The notes under the pieces: generated by a model
Told to the model about the DNA's origin: nothing
What the model saw: only the letters and a program-made list of their open reading frames with translations
The model's database searches: none
Shown: piece by piece, positions 1 through 8,200 of the stretch
How the letters are laid out: every line of letters begins with the position of its first letter
Position numbering within the stretch: position 1 is the stretch's first letter
Made by a program: the position numbers and the translations under genes
Origin: JBLHKE01 sp047619485
Lineage (GTDB): Bacteria > Verrucomicrobiota > Verrucomicrobiia > Verrucomicrobiales > DEV007
Length of the DNA stretch: 13,805 nucleotides
NCBI GenBank assembly: GCA_047619485.1
Contig: JBLHKE010000119.1
Span: 1-13,805, forward strand
Direction: 5' to 3'

Positions 1-2
1 TC

Positions 3-314
3 ATGGAACACAAAATTCCGATCCACAACACGGCTCACGCAGTGGTAGTGGGAACTAAAACAAACGGTCGGCAAAATGGGTCTAGCTCGAGGCATACATA
101 CATCGTGGACATCTGCGTGCTAATTGCAAGCCTTTTCTTGGGGCTGATTGGAGTCGGTGCCTTGAATACTTCGACTTTTCAGGGCGCGGCTCGGCGATCT
201 GATTTACGGATCTGGATCGCTCGGTTTGCGTATTGGGCGGTGGGCTCGCCCTGCGAGCGGTATAAATCGAGCTGGGGCATCGAGTTGTTCTCTAAGCAAT
301 CAAGCAGACATTGA
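3..314 (+). CDS. Doubtful ORF, possible small single-helix membrane protein
   Basis: This is an uninterrupted 103-codon reading frame starting 3 bases into the window. Its translation has a polar N-terminal part, one hydrophobic stretch at about residues 34-54 (YIVDICVLIASLFLGLIGVG) and a basic C-terminal half. I recognise no family. The ATG has no visible ribosome binding site because too little upstream sequence is present. Codon choice looks less ordered than in the pyr genes downstream. A perfect 6-bp stem with a 3-base loop (GCTCGC-CCT-GCGAGC, 244-258) lies inside the frame without a following T run. It could be a real small membrane protein, the degraded end of something upstream, or chance. 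The rest of 1-488 shows no tRNA or other RNA gene that I can identify. Confidence 0.22.
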   Translation: MEHKIPIHNTAHAVVVGTKTNGRQNGSSSRHTYIVDICVLIASLFLGLIGVGALNTSTFQGAARRSDLRIWIARFAYWAVGSPCERYKSSWGIELFSKQSSRH

Positions 315-450
315 ACACCGAAGATATAATCCCGCAGTTTCCTCGGCTACAGCGACGGAATGAACTGGAAACGGTGGCTACGGGATGACTGTGTTTTGCA
401 AATCGAAGTTACGGTCTCATGAAACTCTTCGGCGAGAAGTCCCACATTCG

Positions 451-490
451 TTGACAGCGACCGGAAACCCGCTAATCTCTCGCCAGAGAT
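451..490 (+). promoter_or_regulatory. Putative pyr operon promoter and hairpin over the pyrR start codon
   Basis: A perfect TTGACA (451-456) is followed after 16 bp by TAATCT (473-478), a weak -10 match. A sigma-70 promoter here would start transcription at about 484-488, at or just before the pyrR ATG at 489, giving a leaderless or nearly leaderless mRNA. This fits the lack of a Shine-Dalgarno sequence there. The same bases form a perfect 6-bp inverted repeat, ATCTCT-CGCC-AGAGAT (475-490), that includes the first two bases of the ATG. The motifs are seen directly; their use as promoter or operator is inference. Confidence 0.35.
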
Positions 491-1040
491 GCCCGAAGAT
501 CCTAGCAATGAGGCTCAAATCCTACTCAACGAGCAGGATCTCGGTCACAAGTTGCGACGTCTAGCGTTGCAGATCCTCGAACTCCACGCCGATCGCGCCC
601 CGGCCTTCGTCGGAATCCACACGCGTGGGGTCACGGTCGCCGAGCGGGTGCGAAAAATTCTCGCCGAAGAGAAACCAGATCTCGAAATCCCGCTGGGGAC
701 GATCGACGTCTCGTTCTATCGCGACGATCTCGACCATCGCCGCACCAACCCCGAGGTGCGGGGTTCAGACATCCCGTTTTCGGTCGATGAGGCAGAGGTG
801 ATTATCTTTGACGACGTCCTGTTCACTGGCCGCACGATCCGCTCGGCGATGGAGGGGATCATGAGCTTCGGTCGACCGAAATCGATCGAACTCGCAGTGC
901 TGATCGATCGCGGCAACCGTGAGTTGCCGATCCAGGCGGACTATGTCGGAGAGAAGATCGACACTTCCCGGCGCGATCACATCCAGGTTTCATTCACGGA
1001 GCACGACGACGAAGACTCGATCAAGGTGACTAGGAGATAA
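489..1040 (+). CDS. pyrR: PyrR bifunctional pyr regulator / uracil phosphoribosyltransferase
   Basis: This 183-residue protein belongs to the type I phosphoribosyltransferase family and has the usual PyrR length. PyrR binds UMP or UTP and pyr mRNA to repress pyrimidine genes, and often converts uracil and PRPP to UMP. The PRPP-binding loop is clear at residues 104-116 (VIIFDDVLFTGRT). It is followed by the PyrR-specific stretch at 138-157 with LIDRGNRELPIQADY, and GIHTRGV lies at 42-48. It is the first gene of a pyrR-pyrB-pyrC cluster on the same strand. The ATG at 489 is the first start after an in-frame stop at 420-422; it has no ribosome binding site and lies in a hairpin. Whether it keeps phosphoribosyltransferase activity cannot be read from the sequence. 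Confidence 0.95.
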   Translation: MPEDPSNEAQILLNEQDLGHKLRRLALQILELHADRAPAFVGIHTRGVTVAERVRKILAEEKPDLEIPLGTIDVSFYRDDLDHRRTNPEVRGSDIPFSVDEAEVIIFDDVLFTGRTIRSAMEGIMSFGRPKSIELAVLIDRGNRELPIQADYVGEKIDTSRRDHIQVSFTEHDDEDSIKVTRR

Positions 1041-1051
1041 CGATTCGACGC

Positions 1052-1987
1052 ATGGAACCTCGCAAAGATCTCTTACAAATCGAAGACCTCAGCCTCGAGG
1101 AGATCGAGTTCGTCCTCAAGACCGCGCAACCATACAAGGAACTCTTTAAGCGCTCGGTGAAGAAGATGCCGACGCTGCAGGGCAAGGCGGTACTTAACCT
1201 GTTCTACGAGCCGTCGACGCGCACTCGCTCGTCTTTCGAAGTCGCCGCGAAACGGCTTTCTGCCGACGTCACCAACCTCGCGGTTTCGGAATCCTCGGTG
1301 GTCAAAGGTGAGTCGATCTTGGACACCGTCGACACGCTCCAGGCGATGCGTGCCGACTACATCATCGTGCGCCACAAAGCCTCCGGCATCCCCAACCTGA
1401 TCGCGAACCACACCGGTGCCTCCGTCATCAACGCCGGCGATGGCTACCACGCGCATCCGACCCAGGCGATACTCGACGCCTACACGCTGCGCGAAGTTTT
1501 TCCTGGAAAGGAACTCGTCGGCAAGAAGGTGCTCATCGTTGGCGATATCTTGCACTCGCGTGTCGCCCGTTCCACCAGTCGTATCCTCAACAAGCTCGGC
1601 GCAAAGGTCGGCGTGCTCGGACCGGGCACACTGGTGCCAGACGGGCGCCCCGAGGAAATGCAGAAGTTACGCAGCTTCGACGAGGCCTTCGAGTGGGGGC
1701 CTGACGTGATCTATCTCCTGCGGGTACAATTCGAACGCCAAGGGGAACAGTTTTTCCCCAGCCCCGGCGAGTACCATGCGGTCTACGGCTTGACCAACTC
1801 CCGCCTCCAGACCGCCCGCGAACGCGGTATCTGGGTGATGCATCCTGGCCCCGTGAACCGTGGTGTCGAACTCACCGACGAGGTGATGACCTACGAGCGC
1901 TGCCTGATCAACGCCCAGGTCGAGAACGGTATCGCGACGCGCATGGCGATCCTCTACTGGCTCAAACCCGAAACCGATTTCGTATGA
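1052..1987 (+). CDS. pyrB: Aspartate carbamoyltransferase catalytic subunit
   Basis: This 311-residue protein catalyses carbamoyl phosphate plus L-aspartate to N-carbamoyl-L-aspartate, the first committed step of pyrimidine synthesis, in the cytoplasm. The carbamoyl-phosphate motif STRTR is at residues 55-59, the mobile-loop lysine is K85 in SSVVKGES, HPTQ is at 135-138, and the aspartate-side motif HPGPVNRG is at 264-271. Length and motif order are those of a complete catalytic chain. No pyrI regulatory subunit follows, so allosteric control of the E. coli kind is not supported here. The ATG is 11 nt after pyrR, with AGGAG at 1032-1036, a rather long 15 nt upstream. Its stop overlaps the pyrC start as ATGA, indicating translational coupling. 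Confidence 0.97.
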   Translation: MEPRKDLLQIEDLSLEEIEFVLKTAQPYKELFKRSVKKMPTLQGKAVLNLFYEPSTRTRSSFEVAAKRLSADVTNLAVSESSVVKGESILDTVDTLQAMRADYIIVRHKASGIPNLIANHTGASVINAGDGYHAHPTQAILDAYTLREVFPGKELVGKKVLIVGDILHSRVARSTSRILNKLGAKVGVLGPGTLVPDGRPEEMQKLRSFDEAFEWGPDVIYLLRVQFERQGEQFFPSPGEYHAVYGLTNSRLQTARERGIWVMHPGPVNRGVELTDEVMTYERCLINAQVENGIATRMAILYWLKPETDFV

Positions 1988-3255
1988 TCCGACTTTTCAA
2001 AAACGCCGAGATCGCCGCCGCTGGACAGATTGGATTGACGCATGCGGATGTCCTCGTCGCCGATGGGAAAATTTCCCAGGTTGCTAGTGGGATCGACGCT
2101 CCACAGGGCGCAGAGGTCATCGACTGCAGGGGCAAGATTTTACTGCCAGGTTTGTTCGACATGCATGTCCACTTGCGCGAGCCAGGTCGCAACGACAAGG
2201 AGTCGATCCACACCGGCACCGAGGCTGCGATCAAAGGTGGGATCACCGCTGTCGTCGCCATGCCGAACACGTCACCAGCGATCGACAGTGGGGGACTGGT
2301 GCGGTCGGTGTTGGATATCGCCTCCAAGACCGCGCGCATCCCGGTGCATGTCGCCGGTGCGATCACCAAAGGTCGTGAGGGCAAAGAGATGGCAGGTATC
2401 GCCGGCATGGTGGGGGCTGGCGTGCGCATGATCACCGACGACGGCTCGCCGGTCGAGAACCCGCAGATGTTGCGCCGCGCGATGGAATATGCGCGCGAGT
2501 TTAATCTGCTCGTCGCCTCGCACTGCGAGACGAAGGCTCTCTCGGGCGAAGGCGCGATGAACGAGGGCTCGGTCTCGTACAGGTTCGGGATTCCGGGCAT
2601 CCCGGCGATGAGCGAGGAGATTTGTATCGCGCGTGACATTGCCATCGCGCGTCACACCCGTTGCCGATTGCACATCCTGCATGTCACGACCGCGCGCGGT
2701 CTCGAGACCGTCCGGCGTGCGAAGAACGACGGCGTGAACGTCACCTGCGAGGTCACGCCGCACCACCTGATTTTCGATGAGAACGACATCGTCGACTACG
2801 ATGCCAACTTCAAGGTGAACCCACCGCTGCGCACGACTGAAGATCGGGCGGCGTTGCTAGCTGGGCTAAGCGAGGGGGTCATCGATGTGATCGCGACCGA
2901 TCACGCCCCGCATACCGCATTCGAGAAACACCAGCAGGACTTCGGGAACGCGCCGTTTGGAATCACCGGTCTCGAGACGGCGCTGCCCTCGCTTTTCCAT
3001 CACTTCATTGCACCGGGCAAACTCGACTGGGGGCTGTTGGTGGAAAAATACTCAGCCAAGCCGCGGGAATTGATGGGTCTTGATCCCGTAGAGATTGTGG
3101 AGGGCAACCTAGCGGAACTCGTGATTTTCGATCCGGCTGGTCAAGGGGAGTTCACCAAACAATCGATGCGTTCGAAAGCATCCAATACGCCGTTTTTGGA
3201 CAAAACTCTGGGTGGAACCGTGCAGATGGTCATCGTCGGCGATCTTGAATTGTAG
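1984..3255 (+). CDS. pyrC: Dihydroorotase (class I type)
   Basis: This 423-residue amidohydrolase-family enzyme cyclises N-carbamoyl-L-aspartate to dihydroorotate, the step after PyrB. The metal-binding HxH is H61-V-H63 in DMHVHLREPG. Further expected metal or active-site residues are D152/D153 in ITDDGSP, H180 in SHCE, H230 and H233 in HILHVTT, and D306 in DHAPH. The length and the DMHVHLREPG form match the long class I enzymes rather than the shorter E. coli type. An active enzyme is likely because every expected ligand is present. The ATG overlaps the pyrB stop by 4 nt, so the two are probably co-translated. The stop is 36 nt from the end of a convergent gene, and no T-rich terminator is seen between them. 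Confidence 0.96.
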   Translation: MIRLFKNAEIAAAGQIGLTHADVLVADGKISQVASGIDAPQGAEVIDCRGKILLPGLFDMHVHLREPGRNDKESIHTGTEAAIKGGITAVVAMPNTSPAIDSGGLVRSVLDIASKTARIPVHVAGAITKGREGKEMAGIAGMVGAGVRMITDDGSPVENPQMLRRAMEYAREFNLLVASHCETKALSGEGAMNEGSVSYRFGIPGIPAMSEEICIARDIAIARHTRCRLHILHVTTARGLETVRRAKNDGVNVTCEVTPHHLIFDENDIVDYDANFKVNPPLRTTEDRAALLAGLSEGVIDVIATDHAPHTAFEKHQQDFGNAPFGITGLETALPSLFHHFIAPGKLDWGLLVEKYSAKPRELMGLDPVEIVEGNLAELVIFDPAGQGEFTKQSMRSKASNTPFLDKTLGGTVQMVIVGDLEL

Positions 3256-3268
3256 GCAATGCCTAGCT

Positions 3269-3296
3269 TAGGAGTTATTTACTGACAGGTTCTAAG
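3269..3296. repeat. Solitary copy of the terminal repeat found at 10118-10145
   Basis: The 19-mer TAGGAGTTATTTACTGACA (3269-3287) recurs exactly at 10118-10136, and the similarity continues to give 25 of 28 matching positions. At 9985-10141 this sequence is the right end of an inverted-repeat-bounded element. Here there is no partner end nearby: bases to the left are the pyrC tail and those to the right are a coding region. The end is followed by TAA (3293-3295), as at the other copies. It is probably a remnant of, or a recombination scar from, the same small element. Confidence 0.6.
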
Positions 3297-3810
3297 GTTG
3301 GAGGGTGGTGGTGTTGCCAGCGCGGCACGCTTTTCTCGCCCATACGTGCGAACTGAGGACTAGTATCAGACCGAGTGCGAACGTGACTGCGAGGCGTCCC
3401 ATTTCGTAGAGATCAGTCGACACGATCTGCTCCACGCCGGTGCGTTGAACTTCTGTGTAGTAATGCAACCACGTTGCGAGATCTCCGGCGCTGGTCAACA
3501 GTGCCCATAGTCCGGCTGCGAGAAAAATGGCTCGGTAGAGGGCGAATTCTCCGATCTCGGCAGTAGGTATCGGCGTGTCGCAACGAAAACAGATCAGGCG
3601 GGCGATGGTGCCGCTCAGAACCCAGAATCCGATTCCGATGAAGATCGGCAGAATGCGAAATATCCACTCGATCGGGGGAATCGCAAAATGGGCATGATGC
3701 CGGAGACTCGAGATCACTGCGGCGAGGAGAGCCACGGATTTGAGCGTCCAGATGAGCGCGAAAAAGCGCAGCGCGATGGTTGTAAGGGTTCTGGTAGTCA
3801 TCTCTGTCAT
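3292..3810 (-). CDS. Hypothetical four-helix inner-membrane protein
   Basis: This 172-residue, strongly hydrophobic protein has four likely membrane segments at about residues 10-34, 47-72, 88-108 and 138-157. A CFRC pair (C74, C77) lies just after the second segment. No family is recognised. It starts 9 nt after the methyltransferase stop on the same strand, so the two are probably co-transcribed. A second in-frame ATG three codons in (3801) is an equally possible start; neither has a Shine-Dalgarno sequence. The TAG stop (3292-3294) is formed by the outer bases of the solitary repeat end, so the last few residues (NTTTLQP) may be read-out created when that element inserted. The native C-terminus could then have been different. 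Confidence 0.75.
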   Translation of the reverse strand: MTEMTTRTLTTIALRFFALIWTLKSVALLAAVISSLRHHAHFAIPPIEWIFRILPIFIGIGFWVLSGTIARLICFRCDTPIPTAEIGEFALYRAIFLAAGLWALLTSAGDLATWLHYYTEVQRTGVEQIVSTDLYEMGRLAVTFALGLILVLSSHVWARKACRAGNTTTLQP

Positions 3811-3819
3811 CGATGCTAA

Positions 3820-4848
3820 TTAGTTTTTTATAGTGGTAAAGAAGCCTCGATCACCGATGGTTTCATGATAGGGATCGGTGGTGAAATTGAGTTCGTGTAG
3901 GAGGGTTCCATACTCGTTTGGTGTGTAGCACTTGCCCTGCGTGACCTGCATCAGGAGTGCGGAGTACTCTGCGGCGGGTAAGCTTCCTGTCTTTTCATTG
4001 TTGATGAAAACTTCGTGAATGATGAGGAGACCGCCGGGGTTGAGAGAATCTGCGGAGCGTTGGAGGATCCGGCGCACGTCGGCGAATCCCCAATCGTGAA
4101 GGACGTTAGAGAGCAGGTGGACGTCGGCAGTTGGCCATGGGTCGGTGAAAAAATTGCCAGTTTCGACGTTGATACGCTCGGAGAGCCCATGTTTGGCAAC
4201 CGCCTCGCGCGCGATCTCGTCGACCGGAGATTGATCAAAAACGGTGGCGGTAAGTTGTTCGTGTGCAGCGACCATCGTCGCCGCATAAATTCCCGAGCCA
4301 CCGCCGATGTCGAGCAGGTGCTTGCGGTCGCCGATGTTCACTGTTGCGGCTAGCGCCTGACCGAGCGCGAGTCCTCGACAGTCCATCGCCGCGGTGAACT
4401 TGCGTGCGAAGTCCTCCTCTAGCATCGCCTTGTGCCAATCATCCTGATCCTCGAGTGATGCCCAGTTGGCGGGTTTGTCGGTCTTAAATACCTTGAGGTA
4501 ATCGAGCACGACGGGTCGGTCTTTCATCCCGTCATAGTAGGCTCCAAGGAAGAACGGTGAGGTGCTGACAAGGTGTTCTCTAGCGGTTGCGGTGAGCGTG
4601 TGTTTACCCTCGTCCGTTTCGATGAAGCCGTTGGCGCGAAACAGCGTTAGCATCACATCGACCGGGCGCGGGGCGAAGCTGAAAAAGGTGCAAATTTCAG
4701 AATCGGTCGCTCCGTTATTTGCACCCAACCAAGTGAAGAAGTCGAGGTGCGAGATCGCGGCGGCGAGTAGATCAGTAGCGTAGAGGCCGTCGCGGTAGCG
4801 GAGGATCGTGGTCGGGTCGGTGGCGGCTGGGGTGGTTAGACTGGACAC
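3820..4848 (-). CDS. Family-2 SAM-dependent O-methyltransferase
   Basis: With the GTG start chosen here the protein has 342 residues, the normal size for family-2 O-methyltransferases (plant COMT, acetylserotonin and hydroxyneurosporene methyltransferase type). The N-terminal part (about 10-90) resembles the winged-helix dimerisation domain. SAM-binding motif I is LLDIGGGSG (178-186), the ribose-binding acid is probably D205 in FDQSP, and H251 in LHDWGF is the expected catalytic base. The substrate is probably a small hydroxylated aromatic or carotenoid-like molecule, but nothing in the window names it. The frame stays open upstream to an ATG at 4992. The extra 48 residues are low-complexity and lie over stem-loops, so GTG at 4848 is preferred, though not proven. 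It is transcribed away from the 5164-9909 gene and heads a two-gene unit with the membrane protein. Confidence 0.85.
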   Translation of the reverse strand: MSSLTTPAATDPTTILRYRDGLYATDLLAAAISHLDFFTWLGANNGATDSEICTFFSFAPRPVDVMLTLFRANGFIETDEGKHTLTATAREHLVSTSPFFLGAYYDGMKDRPVVLDYLKVFKTDKPANWASLEDQDDWHKAMLEEDFARKFTAAMDCRGLALGQALAATVNIGDRKHLLDIGGGSGIYAATMVAAHEQLTATVFDQSPVDEIAREAVAKHGLSERINVETGNFFTDPWPTADVHLLSNVLHDWGFADVRRILQRSADSLNPGGLLIIHEVFINNEKTGSLPAAEYSALLMQVTQGKCYTPNEYGTLLHELNFTTDPYHETIGDRGFFTTIKN

Positions 4849-4915
4849 CGGCTGAGAATTAGCCGTTTTGATTCGATTTGCAATCGAATTACCGGGCTTC
4901 GATAAAAAGCCGAAG
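4849..4915. repeat. Cluster of three stem-loops in the divergent intergenic region
   Basis: Three inverted repeats lie within 67 bp. The first is CGGCT/AGCCG (4849-4853 with 4861-4865). The second is a perfect 8-bp ATTCGATT-TGC-AATCGAAT (4871-4889). The third can pair in two exclusive ways, GGCTT/AAGCC (4895-4911) or CTTCG/CGAAG (4897-4915). They directly precede the GTG of the minus-strand methyltransferase and would form its 5' untranslated region. The 8-bp repeat could also be a protein-binding operator. The pairing is seen directly; any regulatory role is inference. Confidence 0.5.
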
Positions 4916-4952
4916 TTGCAGTTACCCTGGCCTACCGGGCGTCGTTGTTGGT

Positions 4953-5213
4953 TTGACCAGTGAAGTGTTTTGGAGTGTGCCGGCCGAGCCATCGACGGAT
5001 GTCCGGCATCTCGAAGAGTTCGTTATAGATTCAGTGGTTGAGCTTGTCGATCTCGGCTGGCTGCTGGGCGGTGACGAGCGCTTTGTGGACGCGGAGATGG
5101 GATACACAGATGAGGATTTCGCTCAGGCTTGTAAGGATTGCATCTATTGGCTTACTATCTGGGATGAACTCGAGCACGCGAATTTGGAAACTAGTGGCCG
5201 CCTTCGGCTGTCT
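4953..5213 (+). other. Coding-like stretch of unknown origin upstream of the large gene
   Basis: One plus-strand frame through this stretch reads like an acidic protein and contains the segments HLEEFVIDSVVELVDLGWL and YTDEDFAQACKDCIYWL. It has ordered codon use, unlike random intergenic translation. It is open from 4878 to 5339, but from 5164 the real gene is in another frame. Its own possible starts are TTG 4953, GTG 4965 and GTG 4977, none with a ribosome binding site. I recognise no family. It may be the 5' remnant of a gene disrupted by rearrangement, a small real gene overlapping the start of the large one, or chance. Confidence 0.25.
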
Positions 5214-8200
5214 TCTAATGCCACTTCAGGCGCACGCGGGCCTGCGGGTTGGTGCCGCGGCGGTCGATGTGACGCCGCTCGAACTTCCGGTGATTCAAAA
5301 TGGCGGGTTTCTCGAGGGGGCGGCGCGTCTGGTGGCTGATCCGATTTTTGCACGTGCCTTGGTGGTCGAGGGCGACGAGTTGATCGCAATCGTGGTCGTC
5401 GATTCCTGCATGATGGACAGCGAGTTCTGTGATCGGGTCAAGGCGGCAGCAGCTGAGAAGACTGGGATCGCGAAGGACAAGATCATGCTCTCGGCGACGC
5501 ACACGCACAGTGCTCCAAGCGTGATGAATTTTTGTCTTGGCACGCGGGCGGATCCGAAATATACGGAGTTTCTCCCGGAAAAAATTGTGCAGGCAATCAT
5601 CAAGGCGAAGGCTGCGCTGCGTCCGGCAAAGGCGGCCTGGACTCGATTCGATGCGGGAGATTTCACCCAGACCCGCCGCTGGATCTTACGTTCGGGATTG
5701 GAACAGGTTGATCCGTTCGGGGAGAAAACAGTGCGTGCGAACATGCATCCCGGCTACCAGAATCCGGATGCAATCGGCGCGTCGGGACCGACGGACCCCT
5801 GGTTCACTCTACTGAGCTTCCGTGATCTCGGTGACGAACCGATTGCTCTTCTTGGGAATTTTTCGATGCACTACTTCTCTGGTCACGCTGGAATTTCGGC
5901 AGACTACTTTGGCCACTATGTTAGGGGCATGGAGAAGACCGGATTTCCAGTGGCGATCTTGTCGCAGGGGACGAGTGGCGATTCTTGGCGCGCTGATTAT
6001 TCCGAACCGGCGCCCGAGATAGCTGTGACGATCGAGCAGTATGCAGGAGCATTGGTGGAAAAATCGGCTGCCGCGTTGGAGGGGCTCCGCTACGCAGCTG
6101 ACCTGCCGGTCGGGATGGCTGAGAAACGCTTGATGATCGGGAGGCGCTTGCCCGATGCGAAACGGTTGGCATGGGCGCGTGGAGTTTTGCTGGAAATGGA
6201 GGGGCGACGCCCGAAAAATCGATCAGAGGTCTATGCCGAACAGGCGATCTACCTGCATGAGAATCCTGAGACCGAGGTCGTGCTGCAGGCCGCGCGCATT
6301 GGGGGAATGGGGATGACATCGATGCCGAACGAGGTGTATGCATTGACCGGATTGAAGTTGAAGTATGGAAGCCCATTTGAGCTGACGATGAACGTCGAAT
6401 TGGCGAATGGTGCATCGGGTTACATCCCGCCTCCGGAGCAGTTCCTGCTCGGCGGTTACAATACGTGGCCGGCGCGCACGGCGGGACTTGTTCCCGCGGC
6501 TGAGACGCAAATTGTGGAGGCCTGTTTGAAGCTGCTCGAGAAGGTGTCGGGCAAGCCGCGGCGCGTGTATCGTGAGCCAGGATTAGCGTATGGCGTGGCG
6601 GTGTTGAAGTCGAAGCCGAAGGCGTTCTGGCGACTTGGGGATTTGGATGGGAATCAGCCGGAAGATGCCGCAGCTGGGCAGTTGAAGGCTAGATTTGAAC
6701 CGGGCGTGGTGTTCCATTTGCCGGGAATTGGCCGCTCCGGGCGCTGCTCTCATTTTGCCGGAGGGCGATTGGCTGCCGAGATGGCTGAGGATCTTGGCGA
6801 GTACAGTGTTTCGTTCTGGTTTTGGAATGGCGTGCCGCACGACGTACGACTGGTGAGCGGTTATTTGTTCTCACGTGGACCGGATGGTGGCGAGGCGGCT
6901 GCAGGAGAGCATCTTGGGATCGGGGGGACATACGGACACGCGGGCAGGCTGGTGGTTTTCAACGGCGATGAGAAGCAGGGGCTGTTGAGCGGGAAAACAG
7001 AGTTGGGCGTGAAGAAGTGGCACCACGTCGCGCTGGTTCGCAAGGGCGCGGAGATCGTCGTGCACTTGGATGGGCGAGAGGAGATCCGTGGGGTGTTGGA
7101 GGTCACACACGATGGCTCACGGGAGATTTTCTTTGGCGGTCGCAGTGACAACTTCTCCAATCTGGAAGGCCGTATGGATGAGGTCGCGTTCTTCGATCAG
7201 GCGTTGACTGGGAAAGAGGTGCGCGAGCACTATGCCGCTTCGGCTCCGATGGAATCGCCAGCTTCAGATCCGCAGGCGAGCCTCGAGCAACTGGTTGTTC
7301 CGGACGGGTTTGTTGCGGAGTTGGTTGCGGCTGAACCGCTAGTGCGCGATCCGGTGGCGATTGATTGGGGCGGGGATGGTTCGCTGTGGGTGGCTGAGAT
7401 GGCGGATTACCCATACGGCGTTGAGGACGGCGGGCGTGTGGCTCGACTGCGTGACACGGATGGTGACGGGAGCTTGGACACGCGCGATGATTTTCTGGCG
7501 GGTTTGAGTTTTCCGGCCGGGGTGATGGCCTGGAGAAATGGAGTCATCATCACCGCTGCTCCAGACATTTTGTATGCGGAAGATCGGGATGGTGATGGTC
7601 GCGCGGAGCATGTGGAGAAATGGTTCAGCGGCTTCATCGAGGGCAATCAGCAACTGCGCGTGAACGGGCTGAGGCTCGGGGTGGACGGCTGGATCTATTG
7701 TGCGAGTGGCGGGCATCACGCAGGCTTCGGGGTGAAGACGGTGGTGACGTCGCACCAGACAGGGGAAAAAGTTGAGATTGGCAGCCGTGATTTTCGGTTC
7801 AAGCCGGACGGGAGCATTGAGCCGGAGTCGGGGCCGAGCCAGTTTGGTCGGGTGCGCGACGATTTTGGGAACTGGTTCGGCGTGCAGAACGCGTACCCTT
7901 TGTGGCACTACGTGTTGCCTGATCGATATCTGCGGCGCAACCTGGACGCGCCCGCGCCGGATCCGCGCAAGCAGTTGCGCGGGCATCAGCCGCAGTTGTT
8001 CCCCGCGAAAGAGACGCAGAAACGGTTTCATGGATTTGACCACGTCGGGCGATTCACCTCGGCTTGTGGGATCTCGATCTATCGCGATGAACTGCTTTTT
8101 CCGCGGGTTGCTGGGGAGACGATTGCTTTTACGTGTGCGCCGTTTCACAACGTGGTACAACGCCATGTGCTGAGGCGGAATGGGATGAGTTTTACTGCTG

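Noticed and set aside
419..454. 11-codon ORF (MKLFGEKSHIR) as a pyr leader peptide
   Set aside because: It overlaps the likely -35 box, has no pyrimidine-related codon pattern and no attenuator follows it.
1073..1555. Long antisense ORF opposite pyrB, and similar ones opposite pyrC, the fusion gene and selB
   Set aside because: These are reading-frame shadows of GC-rich genes; the sense strand carries complete family motifs.
4849..4992. Upstream extension of the methyltransferase to the ATG at 4992
   Set aside because: The extra 48 residues are unlike the family N-terminus and cover the stem-loop cluster; GTG at 4848 gives the usual length.
5038..5163. Earlier starts of the fusion protein (5038 or 5110)
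   Set aside because: Only the ATG at 5164 places a normal 25-residue signal peptide at the N-terminus; an earlier start would bury it.
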